From: Oxalobacteraceae bacterium OTU3CAMAD1
GTDB lineage: Bacteria > Pseudomonadota > Gammaproteobacteria > Burkholderiales > Burkholderiaceae_D
Direction: 5' to 3'
Assembly: GCA_024123915.1 (NCBI GenBank)
Contig: CP099650.1
Location: forward strand, 248,001 to 312,000
Length of the DNA: 64,000 nucleotides
This document shows positions 46,863 through 58,006 of the stretch, piece after piece. A program made the position numbers and the translations under genes. A model generated the notes under the pieces. It did no database searches and was not told the DNA's origin. It saw nothing but the letters and a program-made list of their open reading frames with translations. Position 1 is the first letter of the stretch, and each line of letters begins with the position of its first letter.

Positions 46863-47813
46863 ATGCGCCATCGACTGCAACCCCGTCACCGTCTGGCCGC
46901 GACGCTGTGCATCTTGCCATGCGTGCTGGCGTGCGCCCGCGCCGTCGCGCAGGAGGGCACGCAAGAGCGCACACAGGTGACGATGTTGCAGCCGTTGACG
47001 GGACCCGCGCAGCGGCTGCCGATCGTCGACAAGCGCATGGGCGAACAGGTGGTCGATGTCCCCGCCACCATCGGCGGCGACCCGATCACCCTGCAAACGA
47101 CGATCTTCAAACCACCGGGCAACGGCCCGTTCCCGGTGTTGTTCATGAATCACGGTAAATCGGGCGGCGCCGACGCCCACCAGCAGGAACGCGCGCGCTA
47201 CGTCGTGCTGTCGAAGCAGTTCATCCGGCGCGGCTACGCGGTCGTCATCCCGATGCGGCTCGGTTTCGCCGGCTCGGGCGGCATCTACGTCAACTCCCAC
47301 TGCCGCGCCGAGAAAAACGGCGACGACCAGGCCAATTCGCTGTTCTTCGCGATGCAATACGCGATGAAGCAGCCGTGGGCGGATCAAACCCACGTGCTGC
47401 TCGCCGGCCAGTCGCACGGCGGCCTGACGGCCATCGCCGCCGGCAGCCACAATATCAGCGGCGTGCGCGGCGTCATCAACTTCGCCGGTGGCGTCAACAG
47501 CCGCTCCAAATGCGACTGGCAGGGCGCGCTGGTCGACGCCTTCAAGGCCTATGGCGCGCGCAGCAAGGTGCCGACCCTGTGGTTCTACGGCGCCAACGAC
47601 GCCCACTTCGGCCCCAAGCTGGCCGAGGATCTGTACGCGGCCTACACCGGCGCCGGCGGCAAGGCGCAACTGGTCGCCTTCGGCCCGTTCAAGAAGGACG
47701 CGCATACCATGGTCCTGAGCGGGGACGGCGTGCCGATCTGGCTGCCGGAGACCGAACGCTTTCTCAAAACGATCGGCATGCCGACCGAAATCAAGTACGC
47801 AATCAAGGAGTAG
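46863..47813 (+). CDS. Secreted alpha/beta hydrolase (dienelactone hydrolase-like)
   Basis: A 316-residue alpha/beta hydrolase with a signal peptide (AATLCILPCVLACARAVAQ). The nucleophile elbow is LLAGQSHGGLTA. The acid is probably in WFYGANDAHFG and the histidine in KKDAHTMVL. It begins 8 bp after liuB and ends 2 bp before liuC, so it is embedded in the leucine operon. An exported hydrolase is not a known step of that pathway. It may release or detoxify an ester substrate, or simply be carried along. No ribosome site is obvious, suggesting translational coupling. Confidence 0.85.
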   Translation: MRHRLQPRHRLAATLCILPCVLACARAVAQEGTQERTQVTMLQPLTGPAQRLPIVDKRMGEQVVDVPATIGGDPITLQTTIFKPPGNGPFPVLFMNHGKSGGADAHQQERARYVVLSKQFIRRGYAVVIPMRLGFAGSGGIYVNSHCRAEKNGDDQANSLFFAMQYAMKQPWADQTHVLLAGQSHGGLTAIAAGSHNISGVRGVINFAGGVNSRSKCDWQGALVDAFKAYGARSKVPTLWFYGANDAHFGPKLAEDLYAAYTGAGGKAQLVAFGPFKKDAHTMVLSGDGVPIWLPETERFLKTIGMPTEIKYAIKE

Positions 47814-47815
47814 GC

Positions 47816-48604
47816 ATGGCTTTCACCTCACTGACCATCGCGCGCGAAGCGAAAACCGCCACCGTCACGCTGAACCGGCCGGACACGCGCAACGCCTTCA
47901 ACGAAGAGACCATCGCCGAACTCACGCGCGCCTTCCGCGAGTTGGGTGCCGACGACGAGCTGCGCGCCATCGTGCTGGCCGCGAACGGCCCGGCCTTCTG
48001 CGCCGGCGCCGATTTGAACTGGATGAAAAAAATGGCGGGCTACACGCACGCCGAAAACCATGCCGACGCCCTGCAACTGGCGGAGATGCTGCGCGCGATC
48101 TACCTGTGTCCCAAGCCCGTGGTGGCGAAGGTGCAGGGCGATTGCTACGCCGGCGGCATGGGCCTGGTGGCCGCATGCGATATCATCGTCGCGGTCGACG
48201 AGGCCAACTTCTGCCTGAGCGAAGTGAAACTGGGATTGATCCCCGCGACCATTTCGCCCTACGTGATCAAAGCCATGGGCGAGAACGCGTCGCGCCGCTA
48301 CTTCCTGACGGCGGAGCGCTTCTCCGCCCGCGAAGCGCTGCGCATCGGCTTCGCCCACGAGGTGGTGGCCGCCGACGCGCTCGACGCCAAGGTGGCGGAG
48401 ATCGTCAAGGCGCTGGTCAACAACAGCCCGAACGCGGTGCGCCAGGCCAAGGCGCTGGTGCGCGACGTGGTCGGGCAACCTGTGAACGACGCGCTGCTGG
48501 CCGACACCGCCGAGCGCATCGCGCATATCCGCGCATCGGAGCAGGGCCGCGAAGGCGTGGCCTCGTTCCTGGAAAAGCGCAAGCCGAACTGGCTGACGCA
48601 TTAA
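47816..48604 (+). CDS. liuC: Enoyl-CoA hydratase family, probable methylglutaconyl-CoA hydratase
   Basis: A 262-residue crotonase-fold enzyme. Typical blocks are TLNRPDTRNAFNEETI, the oxyanion-hole segment FCAGADLNWMKKMAGYTHAE and KVQGDCYAGGMGLVAACDI. SEVKLGLIPATISPYVIKAM follows, with the glutamate used in hydratases. Position between the two methylcrotonyl-CoA carboxylase subunit genes strongly suggests hydration of 3-methylglutaconyl-CoA to HMG-CoA. The start has an aagga site 7 bases upstream, within the end of the preceding gene. Confidence 0.93.
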   Translation: MAFTSLTIAREAKTATVTLNRPDTRNAFNEETIAELTRAFRELGADDELRAIVLAANGPAFCAGADLNWMKKMAGYTHAENHADALQLAEMLRAIYLCPKPVVAKVQGDCYAGGMGLVAACDIIVAVDEANFCLSEVKLGLIPATISPYVIKAMGENASRRYFLTAERFSAREALRIGFAHEVVAADALDAKVAEIVKALVNNSPNAVRQAKALVRDVVGQPVNDALLADTAERIAHIRASEQGREGVASFLEKRKPNWLTH

Positions 48605-48620
48605 AGAAATCGGAGTTTCC

Positions 48621-49967
48621 TTGCAAGACAAAACACAAAGCGAATGGGTGGCACGCAGCCTGCGCAGCGTATGGCACCCGTGCACGCAGATGCAGCACCA
48701 CGCGCAGTTGGACAACCCTGTCCCTTTGATCCCGGTCAGCCGGGGCAAGGGCGCGTGGCTGTACGACCATGAAGGCCGCCGCTACCTGGACGCGATCAGC
48801 TCCTGGTGGGTCAATCTGTTCGGCCACGCCAACCCGCGCATCAACGCCGCGCTGAAGGACCAGCTGGACACGCTGGAACACGCCATGCTGGCCGGCTTCA
48901 CGCACGAACCGGTGATCGAACTGTCGGAAAAACTGTCGGCGCTGACCGGCCATGTGCTGGGTCACAGCTTCTACGCCAGCGACGGCGCCTCGGCGGTGGA
49001 AATCGCGCTCAAAATGAGCTTCCACTCGTGGCGCAACAACGGCAAGGCCGGCAAGCAGGAATTCGTCTGCCTCAAGGGCAGCTACCACGGCGAGACCATC
49101 GGCGCGCTGGCCGTCACCGACGTCGCGCTGTTCAAGGACGCCTACGGCCCGCTGCTGCGCGCCTCGCAGACGGTGATGTCGCCGGACGCCCGCAATGCCA
49201 ACGCCGCCGAAGGTGAAACGGCCCAAGACATGGCGCGCCGCGCCGCCGCCGACGTCGAACGCCTGTTCGTGGAAAAAGCCGACAAGATCGCCGCCATCAT
49301 CATCGAGCCGCTGGTCCAATGCGCCACCGGCATGGCGATGCACGACCCGCTTTACCTGAAACTGGTGCGCGAACTGTGCGACCGCCACCAGGTGCACCTG
49401 ATCCTCGACGAGATCGCCGTCGGCTGCGGCCGCACCGGCACCTTCTTCGCCTGCGAGCAGGCCGCCGTCTGGCCGGACTTCCTGTGCCTGTCCAAGGGCA
49501 TCAGCGGCGGCTACCTGCCGCTGTCGCTGGTGATGACGCGCGACGAGATCTACCAGGCCTTCTACAGCAGCGACGTCACGCGCGGCTTCCTGCACTCGCA
49601 CTCGTACACCGGCAACCCGCTGGCCTGCCGCGCGGCGCTGGCGACCTTGCAAATCTTCGAGGAGGACGATGTCCTCAACGCCAACAAGGCCAAGGCCGCG
49701 CGCCTGACGGCCGCGCTGCAACCGCTGGCGCAGCACAAGCAGGTGCGCAACTTCCGCCAGCGCGGCATGATCTGGGCCTTCGACGCCATCGGCGCCACCC
49801 CGGACTTTTCGCGCCGCTTCTTCGCCACGGCGGTCGAGCATGAACTGCTGATGCGCCCCATCGGCGCCACCGTCTACATGATGCCGCCGTATATCCTGAA
49901 CGACGATGAAATCGACGGCCTGGCCGCCAACACGCTGGCCGTGTTCGACAAAACGATGGCGGGCTGA
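48621..49967 (+). CDS. bioA: Adenosylmethionine-8-amino-7-oxononanoate aminotransferase
   Basis: A 448-residue class III PLP aminotransferase that converts KAPA to DAPA in biotin synthesis, using S-adenosylmethionine as amino donor. Family marks are [41 protein letters not shown] and the PLP-binding [12 protein letters not shown]. The lysine is in [15 protein letters not shown], and [15 protein letters not shown] follows. The start codon is TTG (48621), with ggag 5 bases upstream; weak initiation may tune the enzyme level. It starts 16 bp after liuC and opens the nested biotin block. Confidence 0.96.
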   Translation: MQDKTQSEWVARSLRSVWHPCTQMQHHAQLDNPVPLIPVSRGKGAWLYDHEGRRYLDAISSWWVNLFGHANPRINAALKDQLDTLEHAMLAGFTHEPVIELSEKLSALTGHVLGHSFYASDGASAVEIALKMSFHSWRNNGKAGKQEFVCLKGSYHGETIGALAVTDVALFKDAYGPLLRASQTVMSPDARNANAAEGETAQDMARRAAADVERLFVEKADKIAAIIIEPLVQCATGMAMHDPLYLKLVRELCDRHQVHLILDEIAVGCGRTGTFFACEQAAVWPDFLCLSKGISGGYLPLSLVMTRDEIYQAFYSSDVTRGFLHSHSYTGNPLACRAALATLQIFEEDDVLNANKAKAARLTAALQPLAQHKQVRNFRQRGMIWAFDAIGATPDFSRRFFATAVEHELLMRPIGATVYMMPPYILNDDEIDGLAANTLAVFDKTMAG

Positions 49968-49969
49968 CG

Positions 49970-51178
49970 ATGAAGCTCCTGAATCAACTCACGCAGCAGC
50001 TGCGCGCCCTCGACGAGCAAAGCCTGATCCGCAAGCGCCGCACCGTCGACACGCCATGCGGCGCCCGCGTGTCGGTCGACGGCCGCCAGTTGCTGGCCTT
50101 CTGCAGCAACGACTATTTGGGCCTGGCCAACCACCCCAAGCTCAAGCTCGCGCTGCAGGAAGGCGCGGCGATTTATGGCGTCGGCAGCGGCGCCTCGCAC
50201 ATGATCAGCGGGCATGTCCGCGCCCACGCCATGCTGGAGGACCGCCTGGCCGAATTCGTCGGCGCCCATCTGGAGTCCGCGCGCGCGCTCACCTTCTGCA
50301 CCGGCTACATGGCCAACCTCGCAATCATCACCGGCCTGACCGCCGGCGACCGCGAGGCCGAAATCTTCTCCGAGTCGCTCAACCACGCGTCGCTGATCGA
50401 TGGCGCCCGCCTGTCGCGCGCCAAGGTCACCGTCTACCCGCACGCCGACCTGGAGGCGCTGGGCGCCATGCTCGCGGCCAGCAACGCCGCTACCAAGCTG
50501 GTAGTGACGGACAGCGTCTTCAGCATGGACGGCGACCTGGCGCCGCTGCCGGCCCTTCTCGCGTTGTGCGAACGGCACGGCGCCTGGCTGGTGATCGACG
50601 ACGCCCACGGCTTCGGCACCCTGGGCGGTCATGGACGGGGCGCACTGGAGCATTTCAACCTGCGCTCGCCCTACCTGGTCTACATGGGCACGCTGGGCAA
50701 GGCGGTCGGCGTCGGCGGCGCCTTCGTGGCCGCCCACGAGACCGTGATCGAAACGCTGATCCAGAAGGCCCGGCCCTACATCTTCACCACCGCCACGCCG
50801 CCGGCGCTAGCGCACGCCCTGCTGACCAGCGTTGACCTGATCGAGGGCCAGGAAGGCATAAAACGGCGCGCGCACCTGGCCGCATTGGTGGCACAATTGG
50901 ACGATGGCCAGGTTGGGCTCAAACTTCATCGCTGGCGGCGTTTGCCGTCGATGACGGCGATCCAACCTATCCTGATCGGCGATAATGCCGAAACCATGCG
51001 CGCCGGCGCGGCCTTGTACGAACAAGGGCTGTGGGTCGGCACTATCCGTCCGCCAACCGTCGCACCAGGCACGTCGCGCCTGCGGGTGACGCTGTCGGCG
51101 GCCCATAGCAGCATGGAAGTGGCGCAGTTGATCACCGCGCTGAATAATTTGGATGCCTTCGGAAAGGACGTCAGATGA
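49970..51178 (+). CDS. bioF: 8-Amino-7-oxononanoate synthase
   Basis: A 402-residue PLP-dependent alpha-oxoamine synthase that condenses pimeloyl thioester with L-alanine to give KAPA. Conserved blocks are [36 protein letters not shown] and [18 protein letters not shown]. The Schiff-base lysine is in [17 protein letters not shown]. It begins 2 bp after bioA and overlaps bioD by 4 bp. Confidence 0.96.
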   Translation: MKLLNQLTQQLRALDEQSLIRKRRTVDTPCGARVSVDGRQLLAFCSNDYLGLANHPKLKLALQEGAAIYGVGSGASHMISGHVRAHAMLEDRLAEFVGAHLESARALTFCTGYMANLAIITGLTAGDREAEIFSESLNHASLIDGARLSRAKVTVYPHADLEALGAMLAASNAATKLVVTDSVFSMDGDLAPLPALLALCERHGAWLVIDDAHGFGTLGGHGRGALEHFNLRSPYLVYMGTLGKAVGVGGAFVAAHETVIETLIQKARPYIFTTATPPALAHALLTSVDLIEGQEGIKRRAHLAALVAQLDDGQVGLKLHRWRRLPSMTAIQPILIGDNAETMRAGAALYEQGLWVGTIRPPTVAPGTSRLRVTLSAAHSSMEVAQLITALNNLDAFGKDVR

Positions 51179-51993
51179 GTCTCGATGATCCCGTCATAGC
51201 AGTCGACATACCGTCCGACGCGCCAGCGGTTGATGAGGTACTGGAGCAGGAGCCAGAGGTGCAACCGGCGGTGCTGGCCGGCGGCCTGCCGCCGCGCTTT
51301 TGCTGCTTCGTCACCGGCACCGACACGGAAATCGGCAAGACCCTGGTCTCGTCGGCGATGCTGCACGCCCTGGTGAAGGCCGGCGTGCGCGCCTGCGGCA
51401 TGAAGCCGGTGGCCGCCGGCGCCGAGCTGCGCGACGGCGAATGGCACAACGACGACTGCGACCAATTGGCCGCCGCCGGCAATGTCCACCTGCTGCCGAC
51501 CATCACCACGCCGTTCCTGCTCAAGGAGCCGGCCGCGCCGCACATCGCCGCCGCGCTCGAGGGCATCACCATTTCGGCGGTGCCGATCCTGGCGGCCTAT
51601 GTCGAAATCAACGCCGCCTCCGACGCCGTGGTGGTCGAAGGCGTCGGCGGCTTCCGCGTGCCGCTCAACGACGAATTCGACACCGCCGACCTGGCCGAGC
51701 AGCTCGCGCTGCCGGTGGTGCTGGTGGTCGGCCTGCGGCTCGGCTGCATCAGCCACGCGCTGCTGACGGTCGAGGCGATCGAGTCGCGCGGCCTGACCGT
51801 GATCGGCTGGGTCGCCAACGAAACCCAGGCCGACATGGCCTTCGCCGACGAAAACGTCGCCGCGCTGGCGCAGCGCATCGACGCGCCGCTGCTGGGACGC
51901 ATCCCGCGCCTGGAGAACCCCAGCGCGGAAGCCGCCGCCGCCCATATCGATTTTACCGAGCTGCCCAACTGGCCAACCCGGAACAAACTTTGA
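51175..51993 (+). CDS. bioD: Dethiobiotin synthetase
   Basis: A 272-residue ATP-dependent carboxylase that closes the ureido ring of dethiobiotin. The P loop is [19 protein letters not shown], and the substrate region MKPVAAGAE and the switch segment [12 protein letters not shown] follow. The first ~38 residues ([20 protein letters not shown] onward) are an acidic, Pro-rich extension not present in E. coli BioD, whose fold begins at about residue 40 here. The ATGA overlap with bioF fixes the start and suggests coupling. Confidence 0.94.
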   Translation: MSLDDPVIAVDIPSDAPAVDEVLEQEPEVQPAVLAGGLPPRFCCFVTGTDTEIGKTLVSSAMLHALVKAGVRACGMKPVAAGAELRDGEWHNDDCDQLAAAGNVHLLPTITTPFLLKEPAAPHIAAALEGITISAVPILAAYVEINAASDAVVVEGVGGFRVPLNDEFDTADLAEQLALPVVLVVGLRLGCISHALLTVEAIESRGLTVIGWVANETQADMAFADENVAALAQRIDAPLLGRIPRLENPSAEAAAAHIDFTELPNWPTRNKL

Positions 51994-52021
51994 ACGAACT
52001 TTGAACAGACAAGGAAACACA

Positions 52022-53071
52022 ATGTCCATGACCACCCTCCAAGAACCTAAAACCGTCGCCCTGCACCGCCCGACCGCCGCGATCACCCTGCCGCCGGCGG
52101 CAACCTGGCCGCTGGAAGACGTGATGGCGCTGTTCGACCTGCCGTTCAATGACCTGATGTTCAAGGCCCAGCAAACGCACCGCCTCAACTTCCCGGACGG
52201 CGACGTCGAACTGGCCACGCTGTTGTCGATCAAGACCGGCGGCTGCGAGGAAGACTGCGGCTACTGCCCGCAGGCGGCGCGCTACGACACCGGCGTCGAA
52301 GCCAAGAAGATCCTCGACATCGACACGGTGCTCGACGCGGCCCGCCAAGCCAAGGACAACGGCGCCACCCGCTTCTGCATGGGCGCCGCCTGGCGCAGCC
52401 CGAAGGAGCGCGACATGGACAAGGTCGAGGAGATGGTGCGCGAAGTGAAGGCGCTCGGCCTGGAAACCTGCGCCACCCTGGGCATGCTGGAGGAAAGCCA
52501 GGCGCAGCGCCTGAAGGACGCCGGCCTGGATTACTACAACCACAACCTGGACACCGCGCCCGAGTTCTACGACAACGTCATCTCGACCCGCGAATACCAG
52601 GACCGCCTGGACACCTTGGGCCGCATCCGCGAAGCGGGCCTGAAGGTCTGCTGCGGCGGCATCGTCGGCATGGGCGAGACGCGCCTGCAGCGCGCCGGCT
52701 TGATCGCGCAGCTGGCCAACCTGAACCCGTATCCGGAATCGGTGCCCGTCAACCACCTGGTGCAGGTCGAAGGCACGCCGCTGTACGGCATGGACCCGCT
52801 GGACCCGTTCGAATTCGTGCGCACCATCGCCGTCGCCCGCATCACGATGCCGAAGGCGCGCGTGCGGCTTTCGGCTGGCCGCCGCCAGATGGGCGAAGCG
52901 GTGCAAGCGATGTGCTTCATGGCCGGCGCCAACTCGATCTTCTACGGCGACAAGCTGCTGACGACGGAGAATCCGGAAGCGGAGGACGACCGCAACCTGC
53001 TGGCGAAACTGGGCCTCAAAACCCGTGGCGCCGTGCTGGAATCGGCGCCGAAGGAAAAGTGCGGCTGCTAA
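52022..53071 (+). CDS. bioB: Biotin synthase
   Basis: A 349-residue radical SAM enzyme that inserts sulphur into dethiobiotin. The radical-SAM 4Fe-4S cysteines are Cys75, Cys79 and Cys82 in [43 protein letters not shown] and [12 protein letters not shown] supply 2Fe-2S ligands. The arginine of [12 protein letters not shown] is the unusual fourth ligand. The start at 52022 has aaggaaac before it; an earlier in-frame ATG at 52001 is less likely. It is the last bio gene, followed by a P3 palindrome and then liuD. Confidence 0.97.
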   Translation: MSMTTLQEPKTVALHRPTAAITLPPAATWPLEDVMALFDLPFNDLMFKAQQTHRLNFPDGDVELATLLSIKTGGCEEDCGYCPQAARYDTGVEAKKILDIDTVLDAARQAKDNGATRFCMGAAWRSPKERDMDKVEEMVREVKALGLETCATLGMLEESQAQRLKDAGLDYYNHNLDTAPEFYDNVISTREYQDRLDTLGRIREAGLKVCCGGIVGMGETRLQRAGLIAQLANLNPYPESVPVNHLVQVEGTPLYGMDPLDPFEFVRTIAVARITMPKARVRLSAGRRQMGEAVQAMCFMAGANSIFYGDKLLTTENPEAEDDRNLLAKLGLKTRGAVLESAPKEKCGC

Positions 53072-53104
53072 TCCGCAAAGCTATGCAAACCCGTAAGGCC
53101 ATGC

Positions 53105-53132
53105 GGGGTCGTACCCCTTGGGGTACGACCCC
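53105..53132. repeat. Dispersed palindrome family P3, copy c
   Basis: A perfect 13-bp inverted repeat, ggggtcgtacccc and its complement, with a 2-base loop. The left flank aaacccgtaaggccatgc is shared with the other P3 copies. It lies inside the probable liu-bio operon, between bioB and liuD. It could stabilise or attenuate the message but has no T run. Confidence 0.88.
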
Positions 53133-53200
53133 ATCTCCCGGACACCGGCGGGCCAATAACACGGTGGTGGGTTAAAAACAAAAAATAATCGGAGACAAAA

Positions 53201-55246
<2,046 letters not shown>

Positions 55247-55267
55247 AGAGAGATCAGGGAGATCATC

Positions 55268-56200
55268 ATGCGCATTCTTCTACATCGCGCGGACGGCAAG
55301 ACCGAGCCGTGGATCAAGGACTTCACCAAATTCCTGCCCGAGGCGGAATTCGAAATCTGGCACGCCGGTGAAACCAGCCAGCCTTGCGACTACGCGGTGG
55401 TGTGGTCGCCACCCGAAGCCATGCTGCCGGAACTGGCGCAGGTCAAGGCGATCTTCAACACCGGCGCCGGCGTCGACGCGCTGCTGCGCTTCGGCGACGC
55501 CATTCCGCGCGAGGTGCCCATCATCCGCCTCGGGGACGCCGGCATGGCGGTGCAGATGGCCGAATACGTCACGTACTCGGTGCTGCGCTACTTCCGCCGT
55601 TTCGACGAATACGAGGCGCAGGCGCGCTCCGGCCTGTGGGCGCCGCTGCCGCAACATACCAAGGGCGACTTCCCGGTCGGCGTGCTGGGCATGGGTGTGC
55701 TGGGCACGCGGGTGCTCGAAGCGCTGGCGCCGTTCGGCTTCCCGCTGCGCGGCTGGAGCCGCAGCGAAAAACGCGTACCGGGCGTGCAGTGCTACCACGG
55801 CAGCGATGGACTGGACACCTTCCTGCGCGGCAGCCGGGTGCTGGTCTGCATGCTGCCGTTGACGCCGGAGACGTCCAACCTGGTCGACCGCACCAACATG
55901 GGCAAGCTCCCGGCGGGCGCCTTCATCATCAACGTCGCGCGCGGCGCGCACATCGCCGAACCGGACCTGCTGTCGCTGATCAAATCCGGCCACATCGCCG
56001 CCGCGACCCTGGACGTGTTCCGCAACGAGCCGCTGCCGGCGCAGCATCCGTTCTGGCAGGAGCCGCGCATCACGATCACGCCGCACATCTCGGCGCTGAC
56101 CCTGCGCCGCGAAAGCGTGCAGCAGATCGCAGAGAAAATCCGCAAGCTCGAAAAGGGCGAACCCGTCGCCGACATCGTCGACCGCAACCAAGGATATTGA
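55268..56200 (+). CDS. ghrA: Glyoxylate/hydroxypyruvate reductase A
   Basis: A 310-residue D-isomer 2-hydroxyacid dehydrogenase of the GhrA type, which reduces glyoxylate and hydroxypyruvate with NADPH. The Rossmann motif is GVLGMGVLGTRVLEAL, followed by RGWSRSEK, whose Arg/Ser residues favour NADPH. Catalytic residues lie in NVARGAHI (Arg), LDVFRNEPLP (Glu) and ITPHISALT (His). It sits in the leucine operon between liuD and liuE, 21 bp after liuD and 2 bp before liuE, though it is not a step of leucine breakdown. Confidence 0.92.
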   Translation: MRILLHRADGKTEPWIKDFTKFLPEAEFEIWHAGETSQPCDYAVVWSPPEAMLPELAQVKAIFNTGAGVDALLRFGDAIPREVPIIRLGDAGMAVQMAEYVTYSVLRYFRRFDEYEAQARSGLWAPLPQHTKGDFPVGVLGMGVLGTRVLEALAPFGFPLRGWSRSEKRVPGVQCYHGSDGLDTFLRGSRVLVCMLPLTPETSNLVDRTNMGKLPAGAFIINVARGAHIAEPDLLSLIKSGHIAAATLDVFRNEPLPAQHPFWQEPRITITPHISALTLRRESVQQIAEKIRKLEKGEPVADIVDRNQGY

Positions 56201-56202
56201 AG

Positions 56203-57114
56203 ATGAACAGTCTGCCCCGGCAAGTGAAGATCGTCGAAGTGGGACCGCGTGACGGCCTGCAAAACGAAAAAGCCAGCGTGCCAGCCGCCGTCAAGATCGA
56301 ACTGGTGGACCGCCTCACCAGCGCCGGCTTCCAGAACATCGAGGCGGCGTCCTTCGTCTCGCCGAAGTGGGTGCCACAGATGGCCACCAGCACCGAGGTC
56401 ATGGCCTGCATCGCGCGCAAGAACGGCGTGATCTATTCGGCGCTAACGCCCAACATGCAGGGCCTGACGGCGGCGCTGGCCGCGCGCGCCGACGAAGTGG
56501 TGATTTTCGGCTCGGCGTCGGAGGCGTTCTCGCAAAAGAACATCAACTGCTCGATCGCCGAATCGATCGCCCGCTTCGAGGACGTGGCCAAGGCGGTCAA
56601 GGACAACGGTCTACGCCTGCGCGGCAGCATCAGCTGCTCGTTCGGCTGCCCGTACCAGGGCGACGTACCGCTCGACGCGGTGGCCGACGTGGTGGGCCGC
56701 ATGCGCGACCTGGGTTGCGACGAAATCGACATCGCCGACACCATCGGCGTAGCCACGCCGCGCAAGACGCAGGCGGTGATGGAGCGCGCGATCCGCGAGT
56801 TCCGCGTCGACGGCCTGGCGGGGCACTTCCACGACACGTACGGGCAGGCACTGGCCAACATCTACGCCAGCCTGGAGGTGGGCATCTCGATCTACCACTC
56901 GTCGGTGTCGGGGCTGGGCGGCTGCCCTTACGCCAAGGGCGCGACCGGCAACGTCGCCACCGAGGACGTGCTGTACCTGATGCAGGGGCTGGGAATCGAG
57001 ACCGGCATCGACCTCGATATCGTGGTCGATGCGGGGCAGTTTATCTCGCACTTCCTCGGCCGCAAAGGCGCCAGCCGCGCCGGCAACGCCATCGCCGCCA
57101 AGCGCGCGAACTAG
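56203..57114 (+). CDS. liuE: Hydroxymethylglutaryl-CoA lyase
   Basis: A 303-residue lyase that splits HMG-CoA to acetoacetate and acetyl-CoA, the last step of leucine degradation. The DRE-TIM barrel has KIVEVGPRDGLQNEK, where Arg and Asp bind metal and substrate. ASFVSPKWVPQMA and HFHDTYGQALANIYASLEVG follow. The signature loop SSVSGLGGCPYAKGATGNVA holds the catalytic cysteine. The ATG lies 2 bp after ghrA. It ends the liuB-bio-liuD-ghrA-liuE operon. Confidence 0.96.
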   Translation: MNSLPRQVKIVEVGPRDGLQNEKASVPAAVKIELVDRLTSAGFQNIEAASFVSPKWVPQMATSTEVMACIARKNGVIYSALTPNMQGLTAALAARADEVVIFGSASEAFSQKNINCSIAESIARFEDVAKAVKDNGLRLRGSISCSFGCPYQGDVPLDAVADVVGRMRDLGCDEIDIADTIGVATPRKTQAVMERAIREFRVDGLAGHFHDTYGQALANIYASLEVGISIYHSSVSGLGGCPYAKGATGNVATEDVLYLMQGLGIETGIDLDIVVDAGQFISHFLGRKGASRAGNAIAAKRAN

Positions 57115-57144
57115 GTAATATCACGCATTATCGACGGCCCACAC

Positions 57145-57254
57145 ATGGCGGATTACGGCGTGCCGCCTAATCCGCCCTACGTGTCTCCGTGGGCCATTTT
57201 CGGTCGCGTTACGTGGAGACACGTAGGGCGGATTAGCGCAGCGTAATCCGCCAT
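57145..57254. repeat. Dispersed palindrome family P2, copy 3 (inverted pair of half units)
   Basis: Two P2 half units face each other: atggcggattacggcgtgcc onward from 57145 and its partner ending cgtaatccgccat at 57254. They are joined by about 20 bp of unrelated sequence (57191-57210). The order is the reverse of copies 1 and 2, with the acgtgtctcc ends inside. It fills the gap between the convergent liuE and LytTR genes. Confidence 0.9.
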
Positions 57255-57271
57255 CTGCGATCCGCCGCCGA

Positions 57272-58006
57272 CTACATCTGTCGGAACTGGCGCGTGAACG
57301 CCTCGCTCACGGCAAGCCGCTCCGAGCGCCCCTTCAAATAAATTTCCATCGAAGCCCCATCGCGGTCGATACGCTCGATCGCCTCCAGATTGACGATCGC
57401 CCCGCGATGCACCTGCGCGAACTGTCCCGGGTCGAGCTGCTCGATCAAACTTTTCAACGGCACGCGTATCAACGCGTCGCCGGTGGCGGTCACCACCCGC
57501 GTGTACTTGCCGTCCGACGTGAAGAACTGTACGTCCTTCACCATCACCAGCCGCACCGAGCTGCCGGTCGACGCCTTGATCCACTTCAAATAAGCCGGCG
57601 CCGCCGCCTTGCCGAACAACCGTTCCCACACCTCCGGCGCCACCACGCGGCTTTCGCGGCTCTTCAACCGCTTTACCGTCTGCAGCAGGCGCGCCGCTGA
57701 AAGAGGCTTGACCAGATAATCGGCGGCACCGGCATCGAAGGCATTCAAAGCATGCTCCGCATACGCCGTCACAAAAACGATCTGCGCCGATTCCGGTACA
57801 TGGCGCGCCACCTCCAGCCCATTCAAGCCCGGAATCTGGATATCGAGGAAAACAATATCGGGCCGCAGCGCCTCCAGCATCGCGACCGCCTCGATGCCGT
57901 TTTCCGCCTGGCCCGCGATCTCCAGCTCGGGCCACAGCATCGCCAGCTGGTCCACCAGTTCGGCGCGCAGCAGCGGCTCGTCCTCGACGATCAAGGCGCT
58001 GGTCAT
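57272..58006 (-). CDS. LytTR-type response regulator
   Basis: A 244-residue AlgR/LytT-type regulator. The receiver domain (1-~118) has the acidic pair in LIVEDEPLL, phosphoacceptor Asp55 in IVFLDIQIPGLNGLEV and the lysine of YLVKPLS. A linker leads to the LytTR DNA-binding domain (about 145-244) with VKDVQFFTSDGKYTRV and FAQVHRGAIVNLEAI. Its start overlaps the kinase gene by 4 bp, so the pair is translationally coupled. Targets are unknown. Confidence 0.94.
   Translation of the reverse strand: MTSALIVEDEPLLRAELVDQLAMLWPELEIAGQAENGIEAVAMLEALRPDIVFLDIQIPGLNGLEVARHVPESAQIVFVTAYAEHALNAFDAGAADYLVKPLSAARLLQTVKRLKSRESRVVAPEVWERLFGKAAAPAYLKWIKASTGSSVRLVMVKDVQFFTSDGKYTRVVTATGDALIRVPLKSLIEQLDPGQFAQVHRGAIVNLEAIERIDRDGASMEIYLKGRSERLAVSEAFTRQFRQM

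Noticed and set aside
53105..53132. The P3 hairpin between bioB and liuD as a transcription terminator
   Set aside because: The stem is strong, but no T run follows on either strand. Identical hairpins occur elsewhere with a conserved flank, which fits a dispersed repeat better.
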